From Phycisphaerales bacterium (GTDB lineage: Bacteria > Planctomycetota > Phycisphaerae > UBA1845 > Fen-1342), in NCBI GenBank assembly GCA_022839625.1, contig JALHJL010000001.1:62001-126000 (forward strand): a stretch of DNA of 64,000 bases, read 5' to 3'. This document shows, piece by piece, positions 8,178 through 16,522 of this stretch. The position numbers and the translations under genes are program-made. Positions within the stretch are counted from its first letter, which is position 1, and each line of letters begins with the position of its first letter. The notes beneath the pieces were generated by a model. It was given only the letters and a program-made list of their open reading frames with translations. It made no database searches and was not told where the DNA came from.

Positions 8178-10181
8178 TTACCTGCTGACCCACAAGGGCA
8201 CCACGGGCAGCGCCTCGCGCTGCTTGACCTTCATGAAATCCGTAAGACGCTTGGTTTGCATGATCTCCGTCAGGGCCGCGTCGGCCGCGCTGCCGCCGGG
8301 CGCGAGCGACACGAGATAGAGGCTCATGTCCGATCTTTCCAGCGGCGGACCGCTGCCCCGCGCGGTCAGAATCTGCGGACTTCCGGACACGAGCATCGGC
8401 GCCGCGCCGCCGTGTACGCCCCACCGGTACCAGACCCGCAGCGTCTCGTCCAAGGTCCAGGCCGGGGAGGCCAGGGCCGCGGCCGACGGAACGTAGACGA
8501 TCCAGCTCGGGTCGCCCGTGCCGCCGGCTCCCGTGCGAGACACCAGCGTCGTCTTCTCGAACTCGAACCAGTCGGGCGGCAACGGACCGTCCGGGGCGAT
8601 GAGGATGCGGGCATCCCGGCGGTCGGCGGGCGGCCCGCCGTCCAGCGCGGCGGCGACGACCTGCGCGGAGGTGGGGGCCGGCGGCAATGCCTTGATCGCG
8701 TACTTGTCCGGTTGCTGACCAGCCATCGGAGCGACGTAACGCCGGCTGTACAGCGCGACGCCGGCGAACGTGGCCGCGCCGCCGGCATCCGCCAAACGCA
8801 CCTCGATCAACTCCACGAACAGGTACAGCGGAGCGGGCGGGAACCGCTCCACAAGCTGTGCGAGCGAAAGCGGCTCGATGGTGCGCCCCACGTCGGCGGC
8901 CTTGGCCAGTTGGATGGCCTGGAACGCACGGTCGGCGGCGGCCTCGTCGCCCGTCGCCGCCTCACGCAGCGCCGTCAACGCCTCGGCTTCGTAACGCCGA
9001 CGCGCCGCGCGCGCCGGGTCGAGGAAGTCGGATGTGAGCGGCAATCGGCCGGTCTCCACCAGCCGGTCGGGAGCATCCAACCGGACCAGCCAGCCGTCGC
9101 GCTGCTCGTCCACGGCGCTCCACGCCTGCGAGTTCACCCGCCGGAAGTTCTGCCATGCCACGCGCCCCGCACCCAGGGCCTGCGCCCGAACCGCAGGGTT
9201 CGTATCGGCACCGGCGGCGAGAATGTGGGCCAGCGTGCTCCAATTCCACAGCGACGCCTGGTCACATACCGCGGCGAGCTGGGTCCACTCGGCCGGACTG
9301 TCGGTATAGGGAACAGCCGCCGCCTGCGCCAAGTCGCGGTCCAGGCCGAGGGCCCGATCCAGCAGCGCGGCCACGATACGAAAGCTCGCCGCCACGAGCT
9401 GCTGCTCGGGAGGCTCGCCGAACCCGGCGGCCCCGCCGCGCGTCCATGAGTCGTGTGCGGCCGCCAGGCGTCGTTGCAGGTCAAGAAGGTCCCCCATGCC
9501 GGCCAACTGCGCCCCGCCCGCCAACTGGTCGATCACCGAATGCGGCACATTCCACTCGGGCACCCGCTCCCGCGGCCGAAACACCAGTCGGTCTTCGGCA
9601 CCTCTCGCCAGGAGCAGGAACTTGGCGTACGGGGGCAGGTCGTACAGCTCGGCGGGGCTCTGTCGCGTCTCCTGCAAGCGGGTACTTAGCTCTTCGGGAT
9701 CGAGCAGTTCGTGAATGGCCGCAGGCTTCGGCGGCTCGGGGAGCGCCGGCGGCTGGATCCACTCGGACCAGCGCTCGGCGCAGTTACCGAGCAGGCCCGC
9801 CACCCGTTCGGCCCGTTCGCGCGCAAGATCGGCAAGCTGGGCGGCCCGCTCGGGTTGTGCTTCAAGCTCCGCGATACGACGGCCCAGCCAGAGGATCTGG
9901 TCGCACGGGGCCGACAGCAGGCGGCTCAACTCGACAAGCTGCTGCGGGTCATAGGCCGCCGCCCCGTGCTCCTCGACGAGCGCGCCCCACACCTCGTCCA
10001 GCGCCGCGATCTCATCGGGTGCTTCGGGCTGGCCAGAGGGCGCTTGCGCCGCGGCCGGCACGCCGTGCCCCATGAGGCACACCAGGCCCAGCGCCAACGC
10101 CAGCGCCGACCATAGGAACGGCGCTCGCTCGCTCGACGCCGGCTCTGGCGGGGTCTGCCGCATGTGGGGGCGCCTGCTCAT
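8178..10181 (-). CDS. Exported protein of unknown function, mostly helical
   Basis: This 667-residue protein is not recognised. A hydrophobic segment near residues 22-46 (LWSALALALGLVCLMGHGVPAAAQA) with an AQA-type cleavage site suggests Sec export. The following 400 residues are Ala/Leu/Glu-rich and look helical, resembling degenerate TPR or coiled-coil scaffolds. The last 200 residues are mixed alpha/beta with several Trp/Tyr-rich strands. No catalytic motif, including a CHAT-type His/Cys pair, could be identified. The ATG at 10181 overlaps the stop of the upstream small lipoprotein gene (TGATG), indicating translational coupling; a GTG one codon earlier is possible. Confidence 0.7.
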   Translation of the reverse strand: MSRRPHMRQTPPEPASSERAPFLWSALALALGLVCLMGHGVPAAAQAPSGQPEAPDEIAALDEVWGALVEEHGAAAYDPQQLVELSRLLSAPCDQILWLGRRIAELEAQPERAAQLADLARERAERVAGLLGNCAERWSEWIQPPALPEPPKPAAIHELLDPEELSTRLQETRQSPAELYDLPPYAKFLLLARGAEDRLVFRPRERVPEWNVPHSVIDQLAGGAQLAGMGDLLDLQRRLAAAHDSWTRGGAAGFGEPPEQQLVAASFRIVAALLDRALGLDRDLAQAAAVPYTDSPAEWTQLAAVCDQASLWNWSTLAHILAAGADTNPAVRAQALGAGRVAWQNFRRVNSQAWSAVDEQRDGWLVRLDAPDRLVETGRLPLTSDFLDPARAARRRYEAEALTALREAATGDEAAADRAFQAIQLAKAADVGRTIEPLSLAQLVERFPPAPLYLFVELIEVRLADAGGAATFAGVALYSRRYVAPMAGQQPDKYAIKALPPAPTSAQVVAAALDGGPPADRRDARILIAPDGPLPPDWFEFEKTTLVSRTGAGGTGDPSWIVYVPSAAALASPAWTLDETLRVWYRWGVHGGAAPMLVSGSPQILTARGSGPPLERSDMSLYLVSLAPGGSAADAALTEIMQTKRLTDFMKVKQREALPVVPLWVSR

Positions 10182-10459
10182 CACCGGTTGCCGACGCGCG
10201 GCTGGTCGACCACGCGGTCATGGCCGCGATCGAAGGGCCGTCGTTGGCCGGAGCGTTCCTGGCGGTCGCGCTCGATCGCCGCCTCCGCCCGCTCGGTGTC
10301 CGACTGGGCCATGACGTTGGCCGGCTCCTGCGAAGGTTCCGCGGCCACGGCCGGCGAGGCGTCGCGCTGAGGGGGAGTCTGACAGCCGCTGCTCAGGAAG
10401 AGCAGGAACGCGACGCTCAGTGCCGGCAGCCAGCGCAAGGAATGGTGGATCGTGTTCAT
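10181..10459 (-). CDS. Small lipoprotein of unknown function
   Basis: This is a 92-residue protein with a signal peptide and the lipobox FLSSGC (Cys26). The mature part is short, charged and low in complexity, with Glu/Arg/Asp-rich helices and a C-terminus rich in Arg and Asp. The ATG at 10459 is preferred because AAAGGA lies eight bases upstream; the ATG three codons earlier would have that site touching it. A TACAAT -10-like hexamer is seen about 40 bp upstream (10505-10500), with no good -35. Its stop overlaps the start of the next gene, so the two products probably act together in the envelope. Confidence 0.72.
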   Translation of the reverse strand: MNTIHHSLRWLPALSVAFLLFLSSGCQTPPQRDASPAVAAEPSQEPANVMAQSDTERAEAAIERDRQERSGQRRPFDRGHDRVVDQPRVGNR

Positions 10460-10628
10460 CTTGAGCATCCTTTGCCGCCTGACGATGTCCGTACACCTGA
10501 TTGTAACACCCCTGCGAAGCGCACACAGCACTCCGTCGAGAAGAGGTGGGAAGCCCGGTGTCCCCCAGGGCACCGGGCAGTCCCACACACGCGAACCGGC
10601 CGGGGGCCGGCGGCCTTTCGGCGGAATG

Positions 10629-13600
10629 TCACCTGGCAGCGCGGGCCGATCGGCGGCGGCCAACGACCGTGCGCATGCCCATCAGGCCGACGAAACTCCC
10701 GATCAGGCCTTCGACGACTCCGAACGCGCACAGCCGCGGCGCGATGTACAGCGGGTTCGGCGTGGAGCAACTGCTGCCCGGGGCCTGCGTGACGGGGTCA
10801 AGATCGTTCGGAACGCCGTCGTTGTCCAAGTCGCTGTCGCAGGCGTCCCCGAGCCCGTCGCCGTCGAAGTCCAACTGGTCCGGGTTGAACGTGGTCGGGC
10901 AGTTGTCCGTGGGGATCAACTGGCCCGTCACGTCGTCCAGCCGGTCGAGCACACCATCGCCCGTGCTGATGTTGTTGTTGCCGCGCATCACGCGGTACGT
11001 GCCATAGAGTGCCTGGCGTTCGTTCGAGCTTCCGCATCGATCGTCAAAGGGTCCTGCGGCGCCCTGCCCCAGCCCGCCGATGTCGTACCCGTCATCCAGG
11101 TTGCCGTTGTTGCTGAAGTCGATTCCGAAGGCCTGCTCCAGCGTCAGCTCGTTGTAGCGCGTGAAGTCCGGGAAGCCGTCGCCGTTCGCGTCCGGGGCCT
11201 CGAGGAAGCCGTCACCGTCCTGGTCGAAGTTGAGCAGCAGCGCCTGGAACTCGACGACCGTGGTCGGCCCGACGCCACCCGCTTGGTTGCGGAACGAGGA
11301 CAGATCAACGTCGTCGAACCGGCCGTCGCCGTTGAGGTCAAAGCCCCACCTCGCCGGGTTGATCTGCGGGGCGGGGTCGTCCGCGTCGTCCAGACCGTCC
11401 TCATCCGTGTCCGCCCGGGTGGGGTCGGTGCGGATTCCGAAGACCGGCTTATTGACCGGCCGATTCGCCCGTGCCGCGATCGGCCCGAGGCCGATGCTGG
11501 GCACGCTGCCGTCCGCCTCGGCCGCGCGGGCGTACGTGTTCACCTCGTCCCAGTCGCTGATCCCGTCGCCGTCGGTGTCCGCGCGGGTCGGATCGGTAAA
11601 AACGCGCTCCACGTTGCTCCGCGTGAAGCGGCCCGAAGTCGAGCCCGCCGGATAGCGCGTCACCAGGAAGCCGGCCAGCTCCTCCGCGTCGCTCAGCCCG
11701 TCGCCGTCCGTGTCCCAGTTGCGCGGATCGGTTTCGCCGGGGTCCACGATCCCGTTGCCATTCGCATCTTCGACCCCATCGGGCCGGCCGTCGCCGTCCG
11801 TGTCCGCGTCGTTGGGATTCGTGTTCGTTTGGCGCTCCAGGGCATCACTCAATCCATCGCCGTCGGTGTCCACCGAGGTGTCGAACGTCCGGGTCCGCTC
11901 CGGCGGCACGGCCGGGGACCCGACCTGATCGGCCCGGAAGATCACGCCCGCGGGAATCTCGAAGCCCTCCTCCTCCTCCTGCCGCGTCAGGCCGTCGCCG
12001 TCCACGTCGGCAGTGGGGTCGGAGCTCGAGTTCGGGGTCGCGATCACGTTGTTCGTCGCGTCGCGTTCGCCCACCGCGCCGTCATCGTTCAGCCGCACCT
12101 TCAGGAAGAAATTCGACGTGTCGAAGGGGACGGTCGTGGGGATGTTGAGCGTGAACGTCCGCGTATGTGGGCCGGGCGTCTTGTCCGCCGCCGCAGAAAT
12201 CGTCCGCGTTGCGAACTGCACGTCGTCGTCGCCGATCGCGGCGTCGGAATCGTTGGAGATGTAGAAGCCGATGACGAAGTCCTCGCTGAGCGGATTCACG
12301 TCCACCGTGTACCCGACCTGGGCCTGGAAGTCCCGGCCGAGGGCCGTGCCGGCGAAGATGAACCGCGTCGCCACGAGATCGATCCGCAGCGTCTGGCGCG
12401 CGACGTTGTCGGCCTCGCTCTCGTCCAGCTCGGCCACGTCGTCTTCGCTGTCCAGCACTACGGTCAACCGGTCCCCGTCGCGCAACGCCGCCGCGAGCCC
12501 CGCCCGGATGTCACCGGCCGCGACCGCATGCGCCCCCGGCGACAGCAGGCCCGCCTCGGTCACGTCGACGAAGCCCAGCGGCACGTCGATCGGCAGGGCT
12601 CCGTCGCGGTCGAGGCCGTAGCTGATGCGGAACTCCGGTACGCTTTGGGCGCCTTCGATCGTGTAGCCCACCGTCAGCACGCTGGTCGTCTCGTCCGTGG
12701 TCAGCGTGATCAGCGGACTGGTCAGGTTCGTCCCCGCGGTGATGCTGAACGCGTTCGACGTGGCCCCCGTCAGGCCCGCCGCTGCCGCCTGCAGCGTGAA
12801 GCCGGCCCCGACGCGGCTGAGCGTGAGGTCGTCGAACGTCGCGATGCCGCCGACCGCCGCGCGCGTGGCGGTGCCGCCCAGGGTCGCGCCCGTCGGGTTG
12901 TTGGCCAACGTGATCGTGATCGAGTTCGTCGCGTCGGTGACCAGGTTGCCGGCGGCATCCACGACGTGCACCGAGAACGATAGCGCGGTGCCCAGGTCGG
13001 TGTTGGTCGGCTGCGTGGCGAAGCTCAGGCGGTTGGCCGCCCCAGGCGTGATGTTGAAGGTGTTGGAGGTCGCGCCCGTCAACCCGGCCGACGTGGCCGC
13101 GAGCGTGTAACCCGTGCCCGTGCGGTCGATGCTCAGGTTGTTGAACGTTGCCAGGCCAGCGACCGCCGCCCGCGACAGCGTGCCGCTCAGCGTGCCGCCG
13201 CCGGCGTTGTTCCCGATCGCGATCGTAACGGTCGCGGCCGAGTCGACGCGGTTCCCCACGGCGTCGGTAATCTCGACGGTCACGGCGGGGGCGATGGTTG
13301 CGCCCGCCACCGCGGCGGTCGGCTGTTGCACGAACGCCAGCCGGTTGGCGGCCCCGGTCGTGATGTTGAACGCGCCGGAGTTGGCCGCTGTCATCCCGCC
13401 CGACGTGGCGCGCAGCGTGTACCCGTTGCCCGCCCGGTCGATGCTGATGTCATTGAAGGTGGCCACGCCGGCCACGGCGGCCCGGGCCACGGTCCCGCTC
13501 AGGGTCCCGCCGCCGGGATTCGAGACGATCGACAAGACGACGGTGCTCTGCGCGGCCGCCCCCGTCGTCACGCGGTTGTTGTTGGCGTCGAGAATCTCGA

Positions 13601-15176
13601 CGGTCATCGCCGGGGCGATCGAGGCGCCTGCGACGGTGTTGCTGGGACCCTGGATGAACGCCAGTTGGGTCGGCGCGCCGGGCGTGATGTTGAAGGCCGC
13701 CGAGTCATCGGCCGTGATCCCGTCGGCCGTCGCCCGCAACGTGTACCCATTCCCCGTGCGGTTGATACTGAGGTTGTTGAAGGTCGCCAGACCCGCGACC
13801 GCGGCCCGCGTCAGCGTGCCGCTCAGCGTGCCGCCGCTTGGGTTGTTCAGAATCGCGAGCGTGACGTTGTTCACCGCCGACGTAACGCGATTCCCGCTGG
13901 CGTCCAGAATCTCTACGGTGATGAAGGGCGAAATCGTGCTGCCGGCGGCGGTGTTGCTGGGTTCCTGAACGAAGGCCAACTGGTCAGCCGCACCCGGGGC
14001 GATATTGAACGTCGTGGAAACTGCCGCAGTCAGGCCGCCGGAGGTGGCCTCCAACGTGTACCCGGTGCCGACGACGTCCACGGTCAGGTTGTTGAACGTG
14101 GCCAAACCGGCGGCAACCTGACGGGTCAGCGTGCCGCCCAGAGTCGCGGCACCCGCGGACGGATCGCTGTCAAAGGCGACCGTGATTTCAGTCGCGTTGT
14201 CGCTGGTGATGCGATTGCCGTCGGCATCCACGATCTCGACGGTTACGTTGGGGGCGATCACGGCCCCCGCCAGCGCGTTGGAGGGCTGCTGAACGAAGCG
14301 CAGCGCGGCCGCGGCGGCCGGCTCCACTTCGAACGCGTTCGAGGTGTCCGCGGTCAGCGTCCCTGAGACGGCTCGCAGTTGATAGTTGCCGACCTTGTTG
14401 ACGGTGATATCGTCGAAGGTCGCGGTCCCGTTGACCGCCGCCTGAAAGATCGTCCCGCCCAGCGAGGCGCCCTCGCCGTTCGTTCCTGGCTCAAATCCGA
14501 GCGCGACGGTATTCGTGGCCCCGACTACGCGGTTCCCGCACTGATCCTGGATCTCGACTTCGATACTGGGCGTGATGGCCGCGTTGACGGTGCTGGGATC
14601 CGCCGGCTGGACGGTGAAGCCAACCTGCGCGGCGACGCCATGCTCGAGGGTGATGTCCACCAGGTTGCTGGTCTCGATGTCGGTCTCGATCGTGACGTTG
14701 TCGGCTCCGACCGTTGGGCACTGGCCGGCGCGGACCCGCAACTGGACGTTCGTGAACGTGATGTCCGCGCCCGGTCCATCGCTCGGCGCGTCCACGCCGA
14801 ACGTGACCACGCGGTCGTTGTCGCTGAACACCGGTGCGCCCAGGGCCAGGGTGGTTCCGCCCCCCTCGGTGGCCGTCAAGCCGGCGCCGGAATCGAACTG
14901 GTAGCCATTCGGCGCGGTCAGGACGATGCTCGTGGTCCAGTTGGCCTGGTCGTCCTCGGCGATGACCGGATCGGGCGCAACGGCTTCCCACGCGCCGCTG
15001 GAGCGCGAGTCGATGTTGACGGTCACGAGGCCCGTCGTTGTGATCGCGTCGGCCAGGGCGGCCGGCGCGAGGGCCAGCCCGGCCCACAGGGCAAGCGCAC
15101 AGGCCCGACCGTACCTTTGTCCGGAGTAAGATGTCACAGCGATTGCTCTGGGGTTCACGCTTCGCCTGCCGTACAT
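10629..15176 (-). CDS. Large surface protein: Ig-like repeats, TSP3 calcium repeats, dockerin-like region, C-terminal sorting-like tail
   Basis: This is a 1515-residue secreted protein. A long basic leader and hydrophobic segment (about 25-42) end in APAALADA. Residues about 185-813 hold six tandem Ig-like repeats of about 104 residues, each starting like QLAFVQEPSN and containing GLATFNNLSI and GYTLRATS. A CARDB-like region follows, then thrombospondin type 3/EF-hand-like repeats rich in DTDGDG and a dockerin-like section (DLNGDGRFDDVDLS). The C-terminus is a short hydrophobic stretch followed by RRRSARAAR, like a surface-sorting tail. The ATG at 15176 has GGAGG seven bases upstream, better than the TTG at 15182. 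It lies downstream of the FecR-like and barrel genes on the same strand. Confidence 0.88.
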   Translation of the reverse strand: MYGRRSVNPRAIAVTSYSGQRYGRACALALWAGLALAPAALADAITTTGLVTVNIDSRSSGAWEAVAPDPVIAEDDQANWTTSIVLTAPNGYQFDSGAGLTATEGGGTTLALGAPVFSDNDRVVTFGVDAPSDGPGADITFTNVQLRVRAGQCPTVGADNVTIETDIETSNLVDITLEHGVAAQVGFTVQPADPSTVNAAITPSIEVEIQDQCGNRVVGATNTVALGFEPGTNGEGASLGGTIFQAAVNGTATFDDITVNKVGNYQLRAVSGTLTADTSNAFEVEPAAAAALRFVQQPSNALAGAVIAPNVTVEIVDADGNRITSDNATEITVAFDSDPSAGAATLGGTLTRQVAAGLATFNNLTVDVVGTGYTLEATSGGLTAAVSTTFNIAPGAADQLAFVQEPSNTAAGSTISPFITVEILDASGNRVTSAVNNVTLAILNNPSGGTLSGTLTRAAVAGLATFNNLSINRTGNGYTLRATADGITADDSAAFNITPGAPTQLAFIQGPSNTVAGASIAPAMTVEILDANNNRVTTGAAAQSTVVLSIVSNPGGGTLSGTVARAAVAGVATFNDISIDRAGNGYTLRATSGGMTAANSGAFNITTGAANRLAFVQQPTAAVAGATIAPAVTVEITDAVGNRVDSAATVTIAIGNNAGGGTLSGTLSRAAVAGLATFNNLSIDRTGTGYTLAATSAGLTGATSNTFNITPGAANRLSFATQPTNTDLGTALSFSVHVVDAAGNLVTDATNSITITLANNPTGATLGGTATRAAVGGIATFDDLTLSRVGAGFTLQAAAAGLTGATSNAFSITAGTNLTSPLITLTTDETTSVLTVGYTIEGAQSVPEFRISYGLDRDGALPIDVPLGFVDVTEAGLLSPGAHAVAAGDIRAGLAAALRDGDRLTVVLDSEDDVAELDESEADNVARQTLRIDLVATRFIFAGTALGRDFQAQVGYTVDVNPLSEDFVIGFYISNDSDAAIGDDDVQFATRTISAAADKTPGPHTRTFTLNIPTTVPFDTSNFFLKVRLNDDGAVGERDATNNVIATPNSSSDPTADVDGDGLTRQEEEEGFEIPAGVIFRADQVGSPAVPPERTRTFDTSVDTDGDGLSDALERQTNTNPNDADTDGDGRPDGVEDANGNGIVDPGETDPRNWDTDGDGLSDAEELAGFLVTRYPAGSTSGRFTRSNVERVFTDPTRADTDGDGISDWDEVNTYARAAEADGSVPSIGLGPIAARANRPVNKPVFGIRTDPTRADTDEDGLDDADDPAPQINPARWGFDLNGDGRFDDVDLSSFRNQAGGVGPTTVVEFQALLLNFDQDGDGFLEAPDANGDGFPDFTRYNELTLEQAFGIDFSNNGNLDDGYDIGGLGQGAAGPFDDRCGSSNERQALYGTYRVMRGNNNISTGDGVLDRLDDVTGQLIPTDNCPTTFNPDQLDFDGDGLGDACDSDLDNDGVPNDLDPVTQAPGSSCSTPNPLYIAPRLCAFGVVEGLIGSFVGLMGMRTVVGRRRSARAAR
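12737..14620 (-). repeat. Six tandem approx. 310-bp coding repeats inside the surface-protein gene
   Basis: These DNA repeats encode the Ig-like domains and are similar enough at the nucleotide level to be visible directly, for example recurring GTTGTTGAACGT and CGTGCCGCTCAG words. The central copies (about 13030-14000) are the most alike, which points to recent amplification or gene conversion. Confidence 0.8.
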
Positions 15177-15333
15177 GGTCAAACCTCCAATCCCGATGCC
15201 TCGCTCGGGGCCGCCTTCTACGATGTTATGCGTCCGCCGCTGCCTCGCCCGACTGCCGCTGCCCGCCCCGCGCTAGTGCGCCGCGCGGGCCGACTCCGCG
15301 TATCCGCTCCCGGCGCGCCGGGATTCGTCTACG

Positions 15334-16440
15334 TCAAGGCTGCGAGCCCAACCCGGATGGCCCGGCCGTTGGTACGCCGCCCGAGCGGCCGGGGATGGAC
15401 AATTGGCGCAGCCCCTCAAATCCGAGGCCCTGACTCCCGCTGCCCGTCAGGAGCTGGCTCGCGTTGCGGTTCAGCAGAATCGCGGTTATGCCTCCGCCCA
15501 CATCGCGCAAGTTCTGAACGCTGGCCGCCGCCGGGGACACCGCGGGCACCTCGTTGGCACCCGGGAACGGCTGCGTCTCGATCGCTCCGCCGCGCGTCGA
15601 TGGGCGGGCCGGTACCGTAATCGTCTGAATGGTCTGCCGAATCTCGATGTTGAACCGCGGCGGGGCCAGCCGCGGGACGACGTAGCGCGCCCCGGCGTAG
15701 CGGTCCCAGGCAATGATGTTGTTGAACAGGTCGGCCTCGACCTCTGTACGGAACTCCTGCGCCGCGCCGACGCCCAACTCCCGCCCCCATTCCCGAGCAA
15801 AGCCCTCCGCCTGTAGCCAGTCGCCGAGGGGCATCAGGTTCGGCGTGCCGGCCGCGTCCACGACCAGGAGCTGACCGGCGGGCAGGAGCGTCGGCTTCGA
15901 GTTCACGTTCACCGCGATGGATGCGGGCAACTGGTCGGCCGAGGTCGGCGCGAACGCGATGGCGATTCGGTCGGCCGCACGATGGACGAGGATATGCCCA
16001 GGCGCCACCTGAAAGTCGACGTGCGGGGCCCCGGTGTCGCCGGGGTCGGCCGCCGCGATGGAAACCTCGATCACGCCATCGCCGGTCGCAGTCTCCTCGC
16101 CGGCCGTAAAGGACAACTTGCCGGCGCGCAGCTCGATTTGCGTCTGGCGGCGGATCTCGTCGCGGCTGAGATCGAAGGCCGCCGGGCCGAGCGCGACCGC
16201 AACCGCACCGGGGGGCGTGAACAGCATCAGGTTCGCGCCGTCCGCCACGACCACCGTGCCTCTGCCGACCGGCCGCCCCACCGAGAGACCGAACGCCGTG
16301 CCGTCGTCGGCCGTGACGGTCGCCCCCCCGGCCGGCGACAAGCCGGTGACGAAGAACAAGCCCTGGGCGTGCAGAAGTCCGGGGCCCAGCGCCAGCCACC
16401 CGAGGGATACAAGCCACGCCGACGGTCTGATCGCTTTCAT
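15334..16440 (-). CDS. Secreted FecR-like protein
   Basis: This is a 368-residue protein with a Sec signal peptide (cleavage after LLHAQG, about residue 26). The next 180 residues are beta-rich, with a hydrophilic turn pattern like the FecR/SLH-associated sugar-binding fold: an initial GATVTADDG strand, GTVVVADGANLMLFTPPG, and later PASIAVNVNSKPTLLPAGQ. FecR-type domains in the periplasm are commonly found beside TPR and outer-membrane proteins. The C-terminal 100 residues are rich in Pro, Gly and Ala and probably disordered. The ATG at 16440 has AGGA at a good distance. The gene lies between the surface-protein gene and the TPR/barrel gene on the same strand. Assignment to the FecR family is by pattern only. 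Confidence 0.6.
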   Translation of the reverse strand: MKAIRPSAWLVSLGWLALGPGLLHAQGLFFVTGLSPAGGATVTADDGTAFGLSVGRPVGRGTVVVADGANLMLFTPPGAVAVALGPAAFDLSRDEIRRQTQIELRAGKLSFTAGEETATGDGVIEVSIAAADPGDTGAPHVDFQVAPGHILVHRAADRIAIAFAPTSADQLPASIAVNVNSKPTLLPAGQLLVVDAAGTPNLMPLGDWLQAEGFAREWGRELGVGAAQEFRTEVEADLFNNIIAWDRYAGARYVVPRLAPPRFNIEIRQTIQTITVPARPSTRGGAIETQPFPGANEVPAVSPAAASVQNLRDVGGGITAILLNRNASQLLTGSGSQGLGFEGLRQLSIPGRSGGVPTAGPSGLGSQP

Positions 16441-16455
16441 GGGTTATCCTGCCTG

Positions 16456-16489
16456 CTGCGGCACTACGTACGCCGGGCCCGTGCCGCAG
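16456..16489 (-). terminator. Hairpin between the barrel gene and the FecR-like gene
   Basis: CTGCGGCAC (16456-16464) pairs perfectly with GTGCCGCAG (16481-16489) around a 16-base loop. On the minus strand it follows the barrel gene and precedes the FecR-like gene. There is no T-run, so it could be a terminator, attenuator or mRNA-stabilising stem. Confidence 0.4.
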
Positions 16490-16522
16490 TCTAATCCATC
16501 CCGGCCGGCCGGCCAACGGCAA

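Noticed and set aside
8178..10181. CHAT-type protease
   Set aside because: The place near a regulator and envelope genes prompted the idea, but no convincing His/Cys active site was found.
10460..10628. Small RNA or riboswitch between the lipoprotein and the surface-protein gene
   Set aside because: Only short GC stems are visible, with no known riboswitch core.
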